DNA of 6,023 nt, taken from NCBI GenBank assembly GCA_021159845.1, contig JAGHDS010000174.1, forward strand, positions 1 to 6,023. Reading direction: 5' to 3'. The DNA is from Anaerolineae bacterium. GTDB taxonomy: Bacteria > Chloroflexota > Anaerolineae > DUEN01. Below the pieces are notes generated by a model that saw nothing but the letters and a program-made list of their open reading frames with translations, was not told the DNA's origin and did not search any database. The position numbers and the translations under genes are program-made. Positions 5,997 to 6,023 of the stretch are shown in pieces (positions within the stretch are counted from its first letter, which is position 1; each line of letters starts with the position of its first letter).

Positions 5997-6023
5997 GGTT
6001 CGCTTGGTTAGCGGATCCGGAGC

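Noticed and set aside
5997..6023. Possible terminator after the SDR gene
   Set aside because: The last 27 bases contain no convincing stem followed by a T-run; the window ends too soon to judge.

Overview
The window looks like an ordinary stretch of chromosome from a GC-rich bacterium. A member of the Chloroflexota (Anaerolineae-like) is my best guess. The guess rests on the general feel of the proteins: a full-length NFACT/RqcH protein, an HWWF-type methyltransferase, and a small protein with an 'REALLAVRSLLDEVIERLE' helix. No marker gene is present, so the assignment is weak. I see no mobile element, CRISPR array, tRNA or rRNA.

Layout. (1) Bases 1-2396, plus strand: the 3' part of a NodB-type polysaccharide deacetylase gene, cut by the left window edge, is followed after 3 bases by a complete rqcH/NFACT gene for a ribosome quality-control factor. 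They are probably co-transcribed. (2) Bases 2402-3454, minus strand: a class I SAM-dependent methyltransferase gene is followed after 18 bases by a small unknown gene (89 aa) with a very strong Shine-Dalgarno sequence. This pair converges on rqcH, with only 5 bases between the two stop codons. (3) Bases 3455-3663: a divergent intergenic region with a good sigma-70-type promoter for each direction. (4) Bases 3664-5996, plus strand: malQ (4-alpha-glucanotransferase, GH77), then, 23 bases after its stop, a short-chain dehydrogenase/reductase (SDR) gene. They are probably one operon.

How the genes relate. malQ belongs to maltodextrin/glycogen metabolism, and the SDR resembles sugar- or polyol-acting dehydrogenases, so that operon is plausibly carbohydrate catabolism. 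The deacetylase and the methyltransferase are both consistent with envelope polysaccharide or glycolipid work, but they sit on opposite strands. RqcH rescues stalled 60S-like 50S/nascent-chain complexes and has no obvious functional link to its neighbours. Coding density is high; the only gap over 100 bases is the 209-base divergent promoter region.

I found no clearly novel system. The items most worth a second look are the uncharacterised 89-aa protein translated behind the methyltransferase, the compact divergent control region, the Asp-to-Glu change at the expected tRNA-binding position of RqcH, and a GC-rich perfect hairpin at the convergent junction.
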